DNA from: Gracilibacillus timonensis
GTDB lineage: Bacteria; Bacillota; Bacilli; Bacillales; Amphibacillaceae
DNA length: 64,000 nt
Assembly: GCF_900086715.1 (NCBI RefSeq)
Contig: NZ_FLKH01000012.1
Span: 496,001 to 560,000, forward strand
Direction of reading: 5' to 3'
In this document: in pieces, positions 10,379 to 21,014 of the stretch
Layout of the letters: the number at the start of each line of letters is the position of its first letter
Numbering within the stretch: the first letter of the stretch is position 1
Program-made: the position numbers and the translations under genes
The notes under the pieces: model-generated
Database searches by the model: none
Seen by the model: only the letters and a program-made list of their open reading frames with translations
What the model was told of the DNA's origin: nothing

Positions 10379-11221
10379 TTGTCTTGTGAAGCACCTGCAT
10401 TAGATCCTGTCTTTCTGCAACTGGGGTCATTATCCATTTATTGGTATGGTGTCATCATTGCTAGTGGTGTGTTTTTGGCATTATGGATGGCGACTAGAGA
10501 AGCAGATCGATTAGGTTTAAAAAAAGATTACATAGTGGATTTAGTGATGTTCGCTATCCCGATAGCCATTATCTCTGCAAGATTTTATTATGTTGCCTTC
10601 GAATGGGATAATTACGTAGGAGAGCCTTGGTGGAAGATATTTGCTGTCTGGGAAGGCGGGATAGCTATCCATGGAGCGTTAATTGGTTCGGTGTTAACGG
10701 CGATTGTTTATACCAGAGTGAAAAAATTATCATTTTGGCAGATAGCAGACATTATGGCACCCAGCCTTCTTGTTGGTCAAGCCATCGGACGCTGGGGAAA
10801 CTTTATGAACCAAGAAGCGCATGGCGGTCCTATTTCCGAAGCAGCTTATCAAAATTTTCATCAATATTTGCCTGATTTTATTATGAACCAAATGTGTATA
10901 GATGGCACGATGTATCATCCAACCTTTTTATATGAATCTGTTTGGAACATTTTAGGATTGATACTGTTGCTGGTATTAAGGAGAAATTCGATTCGTCGCG
11001 GCGAATTATTCTTATCTTATGTTATTTGGTACTCTATTGGTCGTTATTTTATTGAAGGTATGCGTACAGATAGTTTGTATGTGAGTGAAGCCCTTGATCT
11101 AAGAGCAGCCCAGCTTATTTCTATTTTGTTAGTGATTGGTTCGGTGTTGCTGATGGTATATCGTCGTAAGAGGGGTTTAGCGGATCATACGTACCAAGGA
11201 AAACAGGTGAAAAACAAGTAG
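10379..11221 (+). CDS. lgt: Phosphatidylglycerol-prolipoprotein diacylglyceryl transferase Lgt
   Basis: Membrane enzyme that attaches diacylglycerol to the lipobox cysteine of prolipoproteins. The Lgt signature [13 protein letters not shown] is at about residues 138-150, with IHGALIG before it and [12 protein letters not shown] near the end; seven hydrophobic segments are apparent. Translation most likely starts at the TTG at 10379, with GGAGG ten bases upstream; there is no suitable ATG. Located 20 bases after hprK, the usual Bacillus order. Confidence 0.95.
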   Translation: MSCEAPALDPVFLQLGSLSIYWYGVIIASGVFLALWMATREADRLGLKKDYIVDLVMFAIPIAIISARFYYVAFEWDNYVGEPWWKIFAVWEGGIAIHGALIGSVLTAIVYTRVKKLSFWQIADIMAPSLLVGQAIGRWGNFMNQEAHGGPISEAAYQNFHQYLPDFIMNQMCIDGTMYHPTFLYESVWNILGLILLLVLRRNSIRRGELFLSYVIWYSIGRYFIEGMRTDSLYVSEALDLRAAQLISILLVIGSVLLMVYRRKRGLADHTYQGKQVKNK

Positions 11222-11246
11222 CTTGAACAGAAAATCAAGGTGTAGG

Positions 11247-11276
11247 AAAAAAGAGGGGGAGTACTCCCCTCTTTTT
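11247..11276 (+). terminator. Terminator after lgt
   Basis: AAAAAGAGGGG and CCCCTCTTTTT pair across a short GAGTACT-like centre with one extra G in the left arm. It separates hprK-lgt from ppaX, which in many relatives is contiguous. Confidence 0.8.
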
Positions 11277-11677
11277 GTTGGTTAGGATGTGGTATGCAGA
11301 GAAGATATACTTCGGTATAATAAGGTTTGAACCGATTTTACCTCGATCGACTTTTAGTAAGAAACAGAATGGTGATGATAATACACGAAAGCCAGTCTAT
11401 ATGTTTAATTTTTCGATGAAGCTAAGAAACGAACCTCGCTTCATCATAGACGTTTGGGTCATAAGAATGAATCGATAAGTAATCTTTTTCTTCTAAGAAC
11501 TGTTGCTTCCAATATAAAAGTCATATGGTGATGAATACCATTGTAGTACGATTTTCAGAGCGATTACTCATCATAAGAACGGTTAAACTCACTGCTAGCG
11601 ATAAAGCTATCCGACGAGTTTCAGCCCGATTTATCTAATGGACACGTGAATAAACAAAAAAACAAGGAGGAAATATA
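11277..11677. other. 400-bp region without a gene
   Basis: I see no convincing coding sequence, RNA gene or promoter pair. A weak inverted pair (ATGAAGC and GCTTCAT near 11420-11445) is present. A 67-codon open frame from 11275 starts inside the terminator and has no family features, so I leave it out. The ppaX ribosome site AAGGAGG lies at the right end. Confidence 0.5.
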
Positions 11678-12319
11678 ATGAAAATAGAGACACTATTATT
11701 CGATCTAGACGGCACATTAATCAATACCAATGAGCTAATTATTGCTTCATTTGCACACACGTTGGAACAATATGAGGATCGCTCTTATACTAGAGAGGAA
11801 ATCATCGAATTTATTGGACCGCCTTTAATCGATAGCTTAGGCAAAATAAATCCAGATCAGGCGGAAGAAATGATGAAAACCTATCGCGAGTTCAACATTG
11901 CCAATCATGAAAAATATGTAGAAGCATACCCAACGGTTGTAGAAACCATTCAAACATTAAAGGAAGCAGGCTATAAGTTGGGAGTGGTCACTACCAAACT
12001 TCACGATACCGCGAAATTAGGCCTGAAAATGACTGGACTTGCAGAATATTTTGATATCGTCATTGGGTTAGACGACATTACCCATGCCAAACCTCATCCC
12101 GAGCCTATCTTAACGGCAATGGATGCATTACAGGCTAATCCGATGACTACTATGATGATTGGTGATAATTATCATGATATCGAGGCAGGCCATAATGCAG
12201 GTGTACAAACAGCAGGAGTAGCCTGGTCTATCAAAGGGAAAGCAATCTTAGAACAATATGATCCAGGGTTTATCTTAGAAGAAATGCGAGATTTGCTAAG
12301 TATTGTTGGAGTGGAATAA
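11678..12319 (+). CDS. ppaX: Pyrophosphatase PpaX (HAD superfamily)
   Basis: Hydrolyses the pyrophosphate released when HprK dephosphorylates P-Ser-HPr. HAD motif I is FDLDGT at residues 8-13 with the nucleophile Asp9, motif II VVTTKL near 106, and motif III/IV KPHPEP ... MIGDNYHDIEAG near 139 and 163-173. Length of 213 and the position after hprK-lgt support PpaX rather than a generic phosphoglycolate phosphatase. Strong AAGGAGG site. yvoF begins 2 bases after the stop. Confidence 0.93.
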   Translation: MKIETLLFDLDGTLINTNELIIASFAHTLEQYEDRSYTREEIIEFIGPPLIDSLGKINPDQAEEMMKTYREFNIANHEKYVEAYPTVVETIQTLKEAGYKLGVVTTKLHDTAKLGLKMTGLAEYFDIVIGLDDITHAKPHPEPILTAMDALQANPMTTMMIGDNYHDIEAGHNAGVQTAGVAWSIKGKAILEQYDPGFILEEMRDLLSIVGVE

Positions 12320-12321
12320 CT

Positions 12322-12849
12322 ATGCGAAAAACCAAACGCTATCGTGTCTATAATGGAAATAGCCTGCATCAAGTGTATCAAACCGTTTCTTTTTGGAAGG
12401 TAATGAAGAATTTTATCATTATTCAAATAGCACGTTATACCCCATTTCTCTCTGTAAAGAATTGGCTGTATCGAACATTTCTAAGAATGGAGGTCGGGAA
12501 GCAGACAGCTTTTGGCTTGATGGCCATGCTAGATATCATGTTTCCAGAGAAAATTCATGTTGGAAACAATACGATTATCGGTTATAATACAACGATTTTG
12601 GCTCATGAATATTTAATTGAAGAATACCGGTTAGGGGATGTTAGCATCGGTGACGAGGTCATGATTGGTGCAAATAGTACCGTGTTGCCAGGTGTGACGA
12701 TTGGAGATCGTGCCGTAGTGGCTGCTGGAACTGTTGTTCATCAAGATGTGGAACCAGGCACATTTGTGGCAGGTAATCCAATGCGTCTGATCTACACGGC
12801 CGAACAGATGGAACAAAGACAACGTGAGGACCTGTTTTTACAAGGGTAA
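12322..12849 (+). CDS. yvoF: Acyltransferase with left-handed beta-helix, YvoF-like
   Basis: 175-residue hexapeptide-repeat acetyltransferase. The repeat region runs from about residue 65 to 150 (IHVGNNTIIGYNTTI, VSIGDEVMIGANSTVLPG, VTIGDRAVVAAGTVVHQDV), ending in the typical VAGNPMRLI. The acceptor is unknown. Its place right after ppaX corresponds to B. subtilis yvoF and the genes are probably co-transcribed. Confidence 0.85.
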   Translation: MRKTKRYRVYNGNSLHQVYQTVSFWKVMKNFIIIQIARYTPFLSVKNWLYRTFLRMEVGKQTAFGLMAMLDIMFPEKIHVGNNTIIGYNTTILAHEYLIEEYRLGDVSIGDEVMIGANSTVLPGVTIGDRAVVAAGTVVHQDVEPGTFVAGNPMRLIYTAEQMEQRQREDLFLQG

Positions 12850-12932
12850 AAAGAAGGTACCAATATCAAGAACAATTATGTTATAATGCATGAGTTACTG
12901 CATTTGCAGGAGAAGGGAGGAGCGAATACGGT

Positions 12933-13928
12933 ATGTCTAAGAATCAACTGCTGCAAGATAACCTAATACCATTCATTCCGGATGGAGAGTTCTATTTCAC
13001 GAAGGGAGTAGAGGCTTATCAAAAACGGAAATTCGACCTCTCTTTAAAGTGGTTTCAAAAAGCGGTAGAGCAGAAGCCTACCAACCCGTTATATTTGTGC
13101 CAGGCCTCGATTGTGCATACCGAGGTAGGGGAATATCATCTCGCTAATCAGTTGCTAACTAAAGTGCTGGCTCATCATGGTGAGGAATATGTAGACTGTT
13201 ATTATTTATTAGCAAACAATTATGCTCACCTGGGACTGATACAAGATGCCATCAAATACACCACCTTATATTTAGAGCATAACACGGATAATGAGTTCGA
13301 AGAAGAGGCAGAAGAATTGCTGCACATGTTGGATGGTGTGGAGGAAGAGACGGATGAGGATTGGCTGTTAGAGGAAGAAGATGATCTGCTTATGTATCAG
13401 GAGACGGCCTTTTATCATCTGGAACGTGAGGAATGGGCAGATGCGATTGCGATACTGGAAGAAATGATCACCCTTTTTCCCGAATTCCCACAGGCAAGAC
13501 AGGAGTACCATTATGCCTTATTTTATGCAGGGGAAAGAGACAAGGCGATTGCTTTGGAAGAAAACTATTGGCAAGAGCATCCCAATACCTTATTTAGCTG
13601 TATGAATTTAACGGTTTTTTACCATGATATAAAAGAGCAAGAAAAAACAGATGGCTTTATCGCATTATTGGATAATATTTATCCTTTGCATGAACAGCAA
13701 AAGCTAAGGATGGCTGTTACTTTTGCCCATGTGGGGCTTTATCAAAAGGCGTTGCAGCGTTTTAAATTACTGCATAAATCTAAATTAAAGGGTCACCCTT
13801 CTTATTATAAATGGTTTAGTTTATGTCACTATCAAGCAGGTACCTCTGTAATGGCCGATCGGTTATGGGAAGAGGGCTGTCGTCAACATCAAGTATTGGC
13901 TGACCAGCGTCCCCCATGGCAAAAATGA
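12933..13928 (+). CDS. Tetratricopeptide-repeat protein, YvcD-like
   Basis: 331-residue cytoplasmic protein built of TPR-type helix pairs: FTKGVEAYQKRKFDLSLKWF near residue 22, YLANNYAHLGLIQDAIKYT-type units near 92, and further units around 155, 190 and 250. An acidic stretch (EEETDEDWLLEEEDD) sits near 140. TPRs mediate protein-protein contact; the partner is unknown. The gene just before trxB in B. subtilis, yvcD, encodes a protein of this type. Good GGAGG site at 12914-12921. Confidence 0.8.
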   Translation: MSKNQLLQDNLIPFIPDGEFYFTKGVEAYQKRKFDLSLKWFQKAVEQKPTNPLYLCQASIVHTEVGEYHLANQLLTKVLAHHGEEYVDCYYLLANNYAHLGLIQDAIKYTTLYLEHNTDNEFEEEAEELLHMLDGVEEETDEDWLLEEEDDLLMYQETAFYHLEREEWADAIAILEEMITLFPEFPQARQEYHYALFYAGERDKAIALEENYWQEHPNTLFSCMNLTVFYHDIKEQEKTDGFIALLDNIYPLHEQQKLRMAVTFAHVGLYQKALQRFKLLHKSKLKGHPSYYKWFSLCHYQAGTSVMADRLWEEGCRQHQVLADQRPPWQK

Positions 13929-13982
13929 TGATTGAGCAAATTAGTAGACCTTTTGCCATAAAGGCTTGATAATAAAAGCTAA

Positions 13983-14957
<975 letters not shown>

Positions 14958-15083
14958 TCTTGTAATGGTTTAGACATATAACGTTACTGGAAATTAATCC
15001 GGCTGTAACACGGACGAAATAAAAAGGTGATACAATGTAGTTAACTAATTGACCCCCTTTTTAATAATATAGAAACGTTGGAC

Positions 15084-15117
15084 GGCATAGGTTTTCATAC
15101 CTATGCCAATTTTTTTG
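15084..15117 (+). terminator. Terminator between trxB and rapZ
   Basis: GGCATAGG and CCTATGCC enclose an 8-base loop, followed by AATTTTTTT. A possible promoter for rapZ follows (TTGGTA, 18 bases, TATAAT near 15119-15148), so rapZ-glmR-whiA-crh probably has its own start. Confidence 0.85.
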
Positions 15118-15250
15118 TTGGTAGAGCGCTTCTACTCTGTGTATAATAGATGTAGAAGTTGTTCAAAAAGAGAATTGCTTTTTTGGACACGCACATATAC
15201 ATAATCATCGTTATCTAACGTATGAATAATAGAGTGAGGAGTGTGCGTTT

Positions 15251-16132
15251 ATGGGGAGACAATCAGAGGAGATACAATTAGTTGTGATCACCGGGATGTC
15301 TGGTGCAGGGAAGACGGTAGCTGTACAAAGCTTTGAAGACTTGGGTTACTATTGTGTAGATAATCTCCCGCCAGCTCTTTTACCCAAATTTTTGGAGTTA
15401 ATGAAGGACGCAACGAATAATATTCAAAAGGTAGCCCTTGTGATGGATTTAAGAGGAAGAGAATTTTTTGACAGTTTATTTGAGGCATTGGATAAGCTTG
15501 GTCAAGAAGAATGGCTGGAGGAACAGATTCTGTTTCTAGACGCGGAGGACAATGTACTTGTATCACGCTACAAGGAATCACGCCGGTCCCATCCATTAGC
15601 ACAAGACGGTCTGCCCTTAGAGGGTATTCATGCCGAGCGGAAAATCCTTAGTGAACTGCGTGGACGCTCGCAACATATTATTAATACATCTAAACTAAAG
15701 CCAAAAGAATTACGTGAAGAGATTGTCGAGCGATTTAGTAAAAAGGATCAAGAAATATTCTCTGTTCATACCGTTTCCTTTGGATTTAAATATGGTTTGC
15801 CAATTGATGCCGATCTTGTTTTTGATGTGCGTTTTTTACCTAACCCACATTATATTGAGCATATGCGTCCATTAACAGGATTAAGCACGGAGGTATCCTC
15901 TTATGTATTTAAATGGTCAGATACACAGAAATTTTTAGAAAAAACGGTTGATTTATTGCAATTTATGCTTCCACAATATAAACGAGAAGGGAAAAGCCAG
16001 CTCGTTATTGCGATCGGTTGTACAGGCGGACAGCATCGATCGGTAGCTATTGCAGAGTATCTAGCAAAACATTTCCAAAAAAATTATGTCACACATGTAA
16101 GCCATCGTGATATAGACAAACGGAAGGGATAA
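15251..16132 (+). CDS. rapZ: RNase adapter/nucleotide-binding protein RapZ (YvcJ)
   Basis: P-loop protein that binds and hydrolyses ATP/GTP; the Gram-negative homologue guides RNase E to GlmZ RNA, while in Bacillus YvcJ affects competence. The P-loop TGMSGAGKT is at residues 14-22, and the conserved C-terminal domain shows [16 protein letters not shown] near 255-270. 293 residues is normal. It begins the rapZ-glmR-whiA-crh cluster; glmR starts 2 bases after its stop. Confidence 0.95.
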   Translation: MGRQSEEIQLVVITGMSGAGKTVAVQSFEDLGYYCVDNLPPALLPKFLELMKDATNNIQKVALVMDLRGREFFDSLFEALDKLGQEEWLEEQILFLDAEDNVLVSRYKESRRSHPLAQDGLPLEGIHAERKILSELRGRSQHIINTSKLKPKELREEIVERFSKKDQEIFSVHTVSFGFKYGLPIDADLVFDVRFLPNPHYIEHMRPLTGLSTEVSSYVFKWSDTQKFLEKTVDLLQFMLPQYKREGKSQLVIAIGCTGGQHRSVAIAEYLAKHFQKNYVTHVSHRDIDKRKG

Positions 16133-16134
16133 AT

Positions 16135-17091
16135 ATGGCACAAACGAAACAGAAAAAAGTCGTGGTGATTGGCGGAGGGACAGGAATGCCTGTTGTCTTG
16201 CGCGGTTTGAAACAACATCCGATTGATTTATCAGCGATTGTTACCGTGGCCGATGACGGAGGCAGCTCTGGTCGATTACGCACAGAACTGGAGATGCCTG
16301 CACCAGGAGATATTCGCAATGTGATTGCCGCCTTATCTGATGTAGAGCCGATGTTGATGCATCTATTTCAACACCGATTTACTAAGGGCAATGACTTGTC
16401 AGGACATTCGATGGGAAACCTGTTATTAGCAGCAATGACTTCAGTAACAGGAGATTTTTATACAGGAATCAAAGAAATTTCACGCGTATTAAATGTGAAA
16501 GGCAACATCTATCCGATTGCAAATCAGAATATGTTTTTACATGCAGAATATGAGGATGGTCAAATTGTGGTTGGGGAATCCAATATTCCTAAAGAAAACA
16601 AGCGGATTAAGCGCGTTTTTTTAAAGCCTAATCCCGTTTTGCCATTGCCGGAGGCGGTCACGACAATTCGTGAAGCCGATTTGGTCGTTATCGCCCCGGG
16701 AAGCTTGTACACCAGTATATTGCCGAACCTGATTGTTCCGCAGATTGGCAGGGCTTTGTATGAAACAAAGGCAAAAGTGGTGTATGTATGTAATGTGATG
16801 ACACAGGCAGGAGAAACAAATGATTATACAGCATCCGATCATGTCCAAGCGATTATGGATCATATTGGGGATGGCTGTATTCAATCCGTTGTTGTTCATA
16901 ATCAATCGATTGATCCTAGTTTAAAGTTAGTATATGCAGAAGAAAATGCTGCACCGGTACGATATGATTTAGAGCGATTAAGATCGATGGGATTAGAGGT
17001 GATTGAAGAGGATATTGTAAAGGATCTGAACCAGTCATTACGTCATGATACGGATAAAGTAGCGAAGGTGTTGTGCTCGTTAATGGAATAA
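16135..17091 (+). CDS. glmR: Gluconeogenesis factor GlmR (YvcK)
   Basis: UDP-GlcNAc-binding regulator that stimulates GlmS and is needed for growth on gluconeogenic carbon sources and for cell-wall precursor supply. The nucleotide-binding GGGTGMP loop is at residues 13-19, followed by the conserved VADDGGSSGRLR near 42-53 and GHSMGNLLLAA near 92. 318 residues fits the CofD-like family. In the middle of the rapZ-glmR-whiA-crh operon. Confidence 0.95.
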   Translation: MAQTKQKKVVVIGGGTGMPVVLRGLKQHPIDLSAIVTVADDGGSSGRLRTELEMPAPGDIRNVIAALSDVEPMLMHLFQHRFTKGNDLSGHSMGNLLLAAMTSVTGDFYTGIKEISRVLNVKGNIYPIANQNMFLHAEYEDGQIVVGESNIPKENKRIKRVFLKPNPVLPLPEAVTTIREADLVVIAPGSLYTSILPNLIVPQIGRALYETKAKVVYVCNVMTQAGETNDYTASDHVQAIMDHIGDGCIQSVVVHNQSIDPSLKLVYAEENAAPVRYDLERLRSMGLEVIEEDIVKDLNQSLRHDTDKVAKVLCSLME

Positions 17092-17112
17092 AAAGAGAGA
17101 GGAGGGAATACG

Positions 17113-18060
17113 TTGTCATTTGCCGCAGATATCAAGAAGGAACTGACGAATGTAGAAAGTGAAGACTGCTGCAAGCAAGCCGAACTTGCTGCATTAATCC
17201 GCATGAATGGAGCGATTTCTTTCTCCAGAAATCACTACTCATTAGACGTGCAAACGGAAAATGCCGCCATCGCCAGACGGATTTACACCTTAATTAAGTC
17301 GATATACGAGCTTCCTGTAGAATTACTAGTTCGTAAAAAAATGAAATTAAAGAAAAACAATGTGTATATTGTACGAATGAAGCAGGGTGTTAAGGAGATG
17401 CTGCAGGATTTAGAAATTTTGCTAGAGCCTTTGCAGTTTATTCATACGATCTCGGATAAATATACCAAACAGGAATGCTGTCGCAGGGCTTACCTCCGGG
17501 GTGCTTTTTTGGCAGGAGGATCGGTTAATAATCCAGAAACCTCGTCCTATCATTTAGAGATTTATAATTTCCACGAACAACATAATCAATCCTTATGCGA
17601 TCTTCTCAATGAATATGGCCTGCATGCACGTGTATTAGAACGGAAAAAGGGATATATTGTGTATATAAAGGAAGCCGAAAAGATCACCGAATTACTAAAC
17701 TATATGGGGGCACACCAGGCGCTGTTTAAGTTTGAGGATGTAAGAATTGTTCGCGATATGCGGAATTCGGTGAACAGACTCGTTAATTGTGAAACGGCAA
17801 ACTTGAATAAAACAATTGGTGCAGCCTTTCGTCAAGTGGAAAACATTCGATTTATTGATCAAACGGTAGGATTAGAGGCCTTGCCAGATAAACTGCAAGA
17901 AATTGCACGATTACGAATCGAACATCAGGATGTTACCCTGAAAGAACTGGGGGAGATGTTGTCAGGTGGTAAAATAAGCAAATCTGGTATTAACCATCGA
18001 CTGAAAAAAATTGATCAATTTGCAGATCAGTTGCGTGGCGAGGCTTTGCCGATAGAATAA
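17113..18060 (+). CDS. whiA: WhiA-type DNA-binding regulator (YvcL)
   Basis: Conserved Gram-positive protein joining a degenerate LAGLIDADG fold to a C-terminal helix-turn-helix; in Bacillus it influences cell division and chromosome segregation. The N-terminus [13 protein letters not shown], the LAGLIDADG-derived [14 protein letters not shown] near residue 137 and the HTH segment [20 protein letters not shown] near 277-296 are visible. Translation starts at TTG 17113, preceded by GAGAGGAGG. 315 residues, family-typical. Confidence 0.94.
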   Translation: MSFAADIKKELTNVESEDCCKQAELAALIRMNGAISFSRNHYSLDVQTENAAIARRIYTLIKSIYELPVELLVRKKMKLKKNNVYIVRMKQGVKEMLQDLEILLEPLQFIHTISDKYTKQECCRRAYLRGAFLAGGSVNNPETSSYHLEIYNFHEQHNQSLCDLLNEYGLHARVLERKKGYIVYIKEAEKITELLNYMGAHQALFKFEDVRIVRDMRNSVNRLVNCETANLNKTIGAAFRQVENIRFIDQTVGLEALPDKLQEIARLRIEHQDVTLKELGEMLSGGKISKSGINHRLKKIDQFADQLRGEALPIE

Positions 18061-18136
18061 GCAGCGATAGGGAGATTACTCTTCCTATTGTTTGTGGATT
18101 ATAATGATAACGGTTACGAAAAGGAGGAGTTTAAAT

Positions 18137-18391
18137 ATGGTAGAACAAGAAGTGGTTATTGCAATAGAGCCGGGTTTACAAGCAAGACCTGCAGCACAAT
18201 TTGTCCAAATGGCAAATAACTATACATCAGATATTTATATTGATAAGGATAATAAGAGGGTAAATGCCAAGAGTATTATGGGATTAATGAGCCTTGTGCT
18301 GACAAAAGGAAGCAGTATTAGAATCGTTGTAGACGGCAATGATCAAAAAGAGGCCTTAAATGATTTGGTGAAATTTGTTGAGGCTGGATGA
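18137..18391 (+). CDS. crh: Catabolite repression HPr-like protein Crh
   Basis: HPr paralogue used only for regulation: phosphorylated by HprK on Ser46, it is a co-repressor of CcpA. The residue that is the catalytic histidine in HPr is Gln15 here (GLQARPAA), so it cannot take part in sugar transport, while Ser46 in AKSIMG is kept. 84 residues. The ATG at 18137 has AAGGAGGAG upstream; the longer frame from 18092 is not used. Last gene of the whiA cluster. Confidence 0.95.
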   Translation: MVEQEVVIAIEPGLQARPAAQFVQMANNYTSDIYIDKDNKRVNAKSIMGLMSLVLTKGSSIRIVVDGNDQKEALNDLVKFVEAG

Positions 18392-18493
18392 TCGTTATGT
18401 AAAGATCTTTGGGAAAGAATGGAGTCTCATTTTTATTTGGTGGATTGAACGTCGTGTATGTACCAAAATGAAGTAACAAAAAAGATGGATGAT

Positions 18494-18613
18494 TTACTTG
18501 AATAATTTCCTAATGGTTTTACCTGCAGCATGTCCTGTAATATGTCGGCCGATTCGTTTGCCGGCTTTTCCTTTTCTAACGGCGTCTACATCATTCCACA
18601 CACGTAATATTTT
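18494..18613 (-). pseudogene. Remnant or very short gene for a basic C-terminal peptide
   Basis: On the minus strand a 34-40 codon stretch reads KILRVWNDVDAVRKGKAGKR and ends ...TIRKLFK, with a stop upstream at 18614-18616. Its regular basic composition looks like the end of a real protein rather than chance, but there is no ribosome site and only a GTG could serve as start. I do not recognise the family. The rest of 18392-18695 shows nothing else. Confidence 0.3.
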
Positions 18614-18695
18614 TTAAATAGTGGATTTAAGGCTCACTTTTTGCCTGCTTTTATTCATTAAATTGACATGATCATTCCGTTTAATTTTATCATCA

Positions 18696-18728
18696 AAAAG
18701 TGGTGTTGCAAAAAGCAACACCACTTTT
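18696..18728 (-). terminator. Terminator after clpP (bidirectional)
   Basis: AAAAGTGGTGTTGC and GCAACACCACTTTT are perfect complements around a 5-base loop; flanking A and T runs allow use from both sides, ending clpP and possibly read-through from crh. Confidence 0.9.
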
Positions 18729-18750
18729 GGGCTGTAGGTTAATCAACTAC

Positions 18751-19347
18751 TTATTTTGAGTTATCTGGTTTTTTCTCCATCACTTGGTCGATTAAACCAT
18801 ATTCTTTTGCTTCTGCAGCCGTTTTGAAGTTATCGCGATCGGTATCTTGCTCGATTACTTCTAATGGTTGACCGGTGCGATCAGCAAGGATTTGGTTTAA
18901 TTTCTTACGCATTTCGATGATGCGGTTGGCATGAATTTGAATATCGGATGCCTGACCTTGTGTACCACCCAATGGTTGGTGAATCATCACTTCACTATTT
19001 GGCAGGGCAAAACGTTTTCCTGGTGCACCTGCTGTTAATAAGAAGGCACCCATCGAAGCTGCCATACCGATACAGATGGTAGAGACATCTGGTTTAATAA
19101 ACTGCATCGTATCATAGATAGCCATACCTGCTGTGATAGATCCCCCAGGTGAATTAATATACAAAGAAATATCTTTGTCTGGGTCTTCTGCTGCTAAGAA
19201 CAGCATTTGTGCTACAATGCTGTTGGAAACATTGTCATCAATACCGCTTCCCAGCATAATAATCCGATCTTTTAATAGGCGAGAATAAATATCATACGCG
19301 CGCTCGCCACGATTCGTTTGTTCAATAACTGTAGGTATTAAATTCAT
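18751..19347 (-). CDS. clpP: ATP-dependent Clp protease proteolytic subunit ClpP
   Basis: Barrel-forming serine protease working with ClpC, ClpX and ClpE ATPases. The catalytic triad is recognisable: Ser in GMAASMGAF (near 97), His in VMIHQPLGG (near 122) and Asp in DTDRDNF (near 171). 198 residues, standard. AAGGAGG lies 9 bases before the ATG. A CtsR operator overlaps its promoter, so expression should be class III heat-shock controlled. Confidence 0.97.
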   Translation of the reverse strand: MNLIPTVIEQTNRGERAYDIYSRLLKDRIIMLGSGIDDNVSNSIVAQMLFLAAEDPDKDISLYINSPGGSITAGMAIYDTMQFIKPDVSTICIGMAASMGAFLLTAGAPGKRFALPNSEVMIHQPLGGTQGQASDIQIHANRIIEMRKKLNQILADRTGQPLEVIEQDTDRDNFKTAAEAKEYGLIDQVMEKKPDNSK

Positions 19348-19395
19348 AAAAAGGTTCCTCCTTTAAACACTTACTTGGTTCACATTTCTTTTGTG

Positions 19396-19434
19396 ACTAT
19401 ACTTATCATAACGCATTGGTCAAAAAAGGTCAAA
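19396..19434 (-). promoter_or_regulatory. clpP promoter with CtsR operator
   Basis: On the minus strand TTGACC, 16 bases and TATAGT form a SigA-type promoter (19396-19423). The -35 lies inside the tandem heptads GGTCAAA-AAA-GGTCAAA at 19418-19434 on the plus strand, an exact match to the known CtsR consensus. Repressor binding would block RNA polymerase. Confidence 0.9.
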
Positions 19435-19659
19435 AGATTTGTATGCCTATTGCAAAACAACTATTAGTCACACCTATAAGAAGCGGTTACAGTGCTGTTC
19501 TTCTCGTATAACGACCATCCGCTATCTTGATTTTCTATCTTCATCCTACCCTTAACGGCTTTACTTTAAACATTGGATTGTGAACCTTCGGTGATGTTTA
19601 TTTTTTAGTCAAAACCATTCAAATGCCTGAGGTGATGAAGTCTACACTTTCTGGAATCT

Positions 19660-19688
19660 AAAAAACACCTGTAGTATGAACAGGTGTT
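19660..19688 (-). terminator. Terminator downstream of tRNA-Arg (left)
   Basis: Read on the minus strand, AACACCTG and CAGGTGTT enclose a 9-base loop and are followed by TTTT. A second hairpin without a T-run (ACAGATCATTG / CAATGATCTGT, 19705-19732) lies between it and the tRNA. Apart from these and the clpP control region, 19435-19744 holds nothing recognisable. Confidence 0.8.
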
Positions 19689-19742
19689 AGGTGTACAAGA
19701 TATTACAGATCATTGTTATATCAATGATCTGTGTTAAAGCAG

Positions 19743-19819
19743 ACGCGCCCGGAGGGATTCGAACCCCCGGCTCATGGTACCGGAAACCATTGCTCTATCC
19801 CCTGAGCTACGGGCGCAAA
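19743..19819. repeat. Left attachment site (attL), 77-bp direct repeat
   Basis: These 77 bases, ACGCGCCCGG to GGGCGCAAA, are identical to 33891-33967 and include the complete tRNA-Arg gene. The integrase gene begins about 160 bases inward. The flanking bases differ on both sides, so the repeat ends are sharp. Host DNA lies to the left and element DNA to the right. Confidence 0.93.
19745..19816 (-). tRNA. tRNA-Arg (anticodon CCG), left copy
   Basis: 72-base cloverleaf on the minus strand: acceptor GCGCCCG/CGGGCGC, D arm GCTCAGGGGATAGAGC, anticodon stem ATGGT/ACCAT with loop TTCCGGT (anticodon CCG, reading CGG), T arm GGGGG-TTCGAAT-CCCTC. No CCA is encoded. Upstream of this copy is element DNA in which I see no good promoter, so it may be silent in the integrated state unless transcribed from the element; it keeps the host terminator downstream. 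Confidence 0.96.
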
Positions 19820-19976
19820 TGTTCGATTGCAAAACGTTGATTTGACGGGGGTTATAGGCGTTTTCTGAAAAAGTGCTCACGGTGTTTTTACTCGGTGTCG
19901 GGACTGCGCTCACGGTGTCGGTAGAAACGTTCCTAATAGTTTATGCCTTCATTTTAACGAAGGAGGCGTTATTTTT

Positions 19977-21014
19977 ATGGCGACATTTAGTAGAAAATTC
20001 AACCGAAACACTTTCGAAGGGGAGCGTAAAGATGTCCCCGGAAAAGACCGCAAAATGAGAGTGGACGAAATGGCTTCGGAAGTTGTACGGCTAAGGAAGT
20101 CGGAAGGAGCTAGAGAACGGACGTTGACAGATTATAAGAAGTTTTTCGAAGAGTTTCGGGAGGAGGCGCACCCCCTACCTAAGTATGCGGACGAGCTTAC
20201 AGCGGACGATTTTCGTAAATTCATTAACCGTTTATTAGAGCGAGGTTTAGAGCCAGCTACCGTCAATATCCGAATGAATGCCGTTCGATCTGTCGTCAAT
20301 CATTTATTCAAGAAAAAGCTGATCGGCGAAAGTAATCCGGTAGAATCCGTCAAGAAGTTGAAAGTCGATCAGAACGCAAGTCAACCGTTAGAAGATAACC
20401 AGATACGGAGAATATTCTCTGTCGTTGACAAAAATTTATTTTCCGGCTATCGGGACTATTGCGCTATGCTGCTTATGTTAAAAAGTGGGCTTCGGATTAA
20501 CGAGGTGAATGCCTTAGATGAAACGGACATTAACTTTGACCAACGTTATATCTTACTTCCGGGGTCGAAGAACAAGAACCGCAAAACGAGAATTGTCCCT
20601 ATAACCGAACAGGTTGCGGAAGAGCTTCGAACTTTAATAGAAGAGCAACACTATTACTTCGGAGATGTAGAGGACGTGGATACCGTCGAAGAAAATGAAG
20701 AAGAAGGCAGCAAGGAAGTTACGAACGTATTCCGAAATACCGACGGAAGCCCTATTTCCGAAAACGGGATTCGCCGAAACATGTACCGTTATAAACAGCG
20801 GGCAGGCTTGCCGAGTAGTTGTAAGGTTTCTCCGCATACGCTTCGTCACACTTTCGCCGTTAATTTTATGCGATTAGGCGGAGACATCCGGGCGTTAATG
20901 GAGATTCTAGGGCATACTTCGCTAGAGACAACGCAGGTTTACTTGAAATATTCGAAGGATACTATACTTGATCGATACAGGATCGTGGAGGAAAAGGACG
21001 ATTTTTCTTTGTAG
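19977..21014 (+). CDS. int: Tyrosine recombinase/integrase of the element
   Basis: 345-residue site-specific recombinase. An N-terminal SAM-like core-binding domain (about residues 30-125) precedes the catalytic domain with Arg173 (SGLRINE), a Lys in the GSKNKNRKTR beta-hairpin, HTLRH at 287-291, His313 (GHTS) and nucleophile Tyr322. A 25-residue acidic insertion (about 225-245) is unusual. Start at 19977 has AAGGAGG at the right distance. By its position next to attL it should catalyse insertion into and excision from tRNA-Arg. Eight of about three dozen Arg codons are CGG, unlike host genes such as gapA. Confidence 0.94.
   Translation: MATFSRKFNRNTFEGERKDVPGKDRKMRVDEMASEVVRLRKSEGARERTLTDYKKFFEEFREEAHPLPKYADELTADDFRKFINRLLERGLEPATVNIRMNAVRSVVNHLFKKKLIGESNPVESVKKLKVDQNASQPLEDNQIRRIFSVVDKNLFSGYRDYCAMLLMLKSGLRINEVNALDETDINFDQRYILLPGSKNKNRKTRIVPITEQVAEELRTLIEEQHYYFGDVEDVDTVEENEEEGSKEVTNVFRNTDGSPISENGIRRNMYRYKQRAGLPSSCKVSPHTLRHTFAVNFMRLGGDIRALMEILGHTSLETTQVYLKYSKDTILDRYRIVEEKDDFSL

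Noticed and set aside
11275-11478. 67-codon frame after lgt
   Set aside because: Starts within the terminator, with no ribosome site and no recognisable protein features.
19873-20058. Hydrophobic 61-codon frame before and across the integrase start
   Set aside because: It overlaps the integrase ribosome site and first codons in another frame and consists partly of a short direct repeat (GCTCACGGTGT); the integrase frame has much better support.
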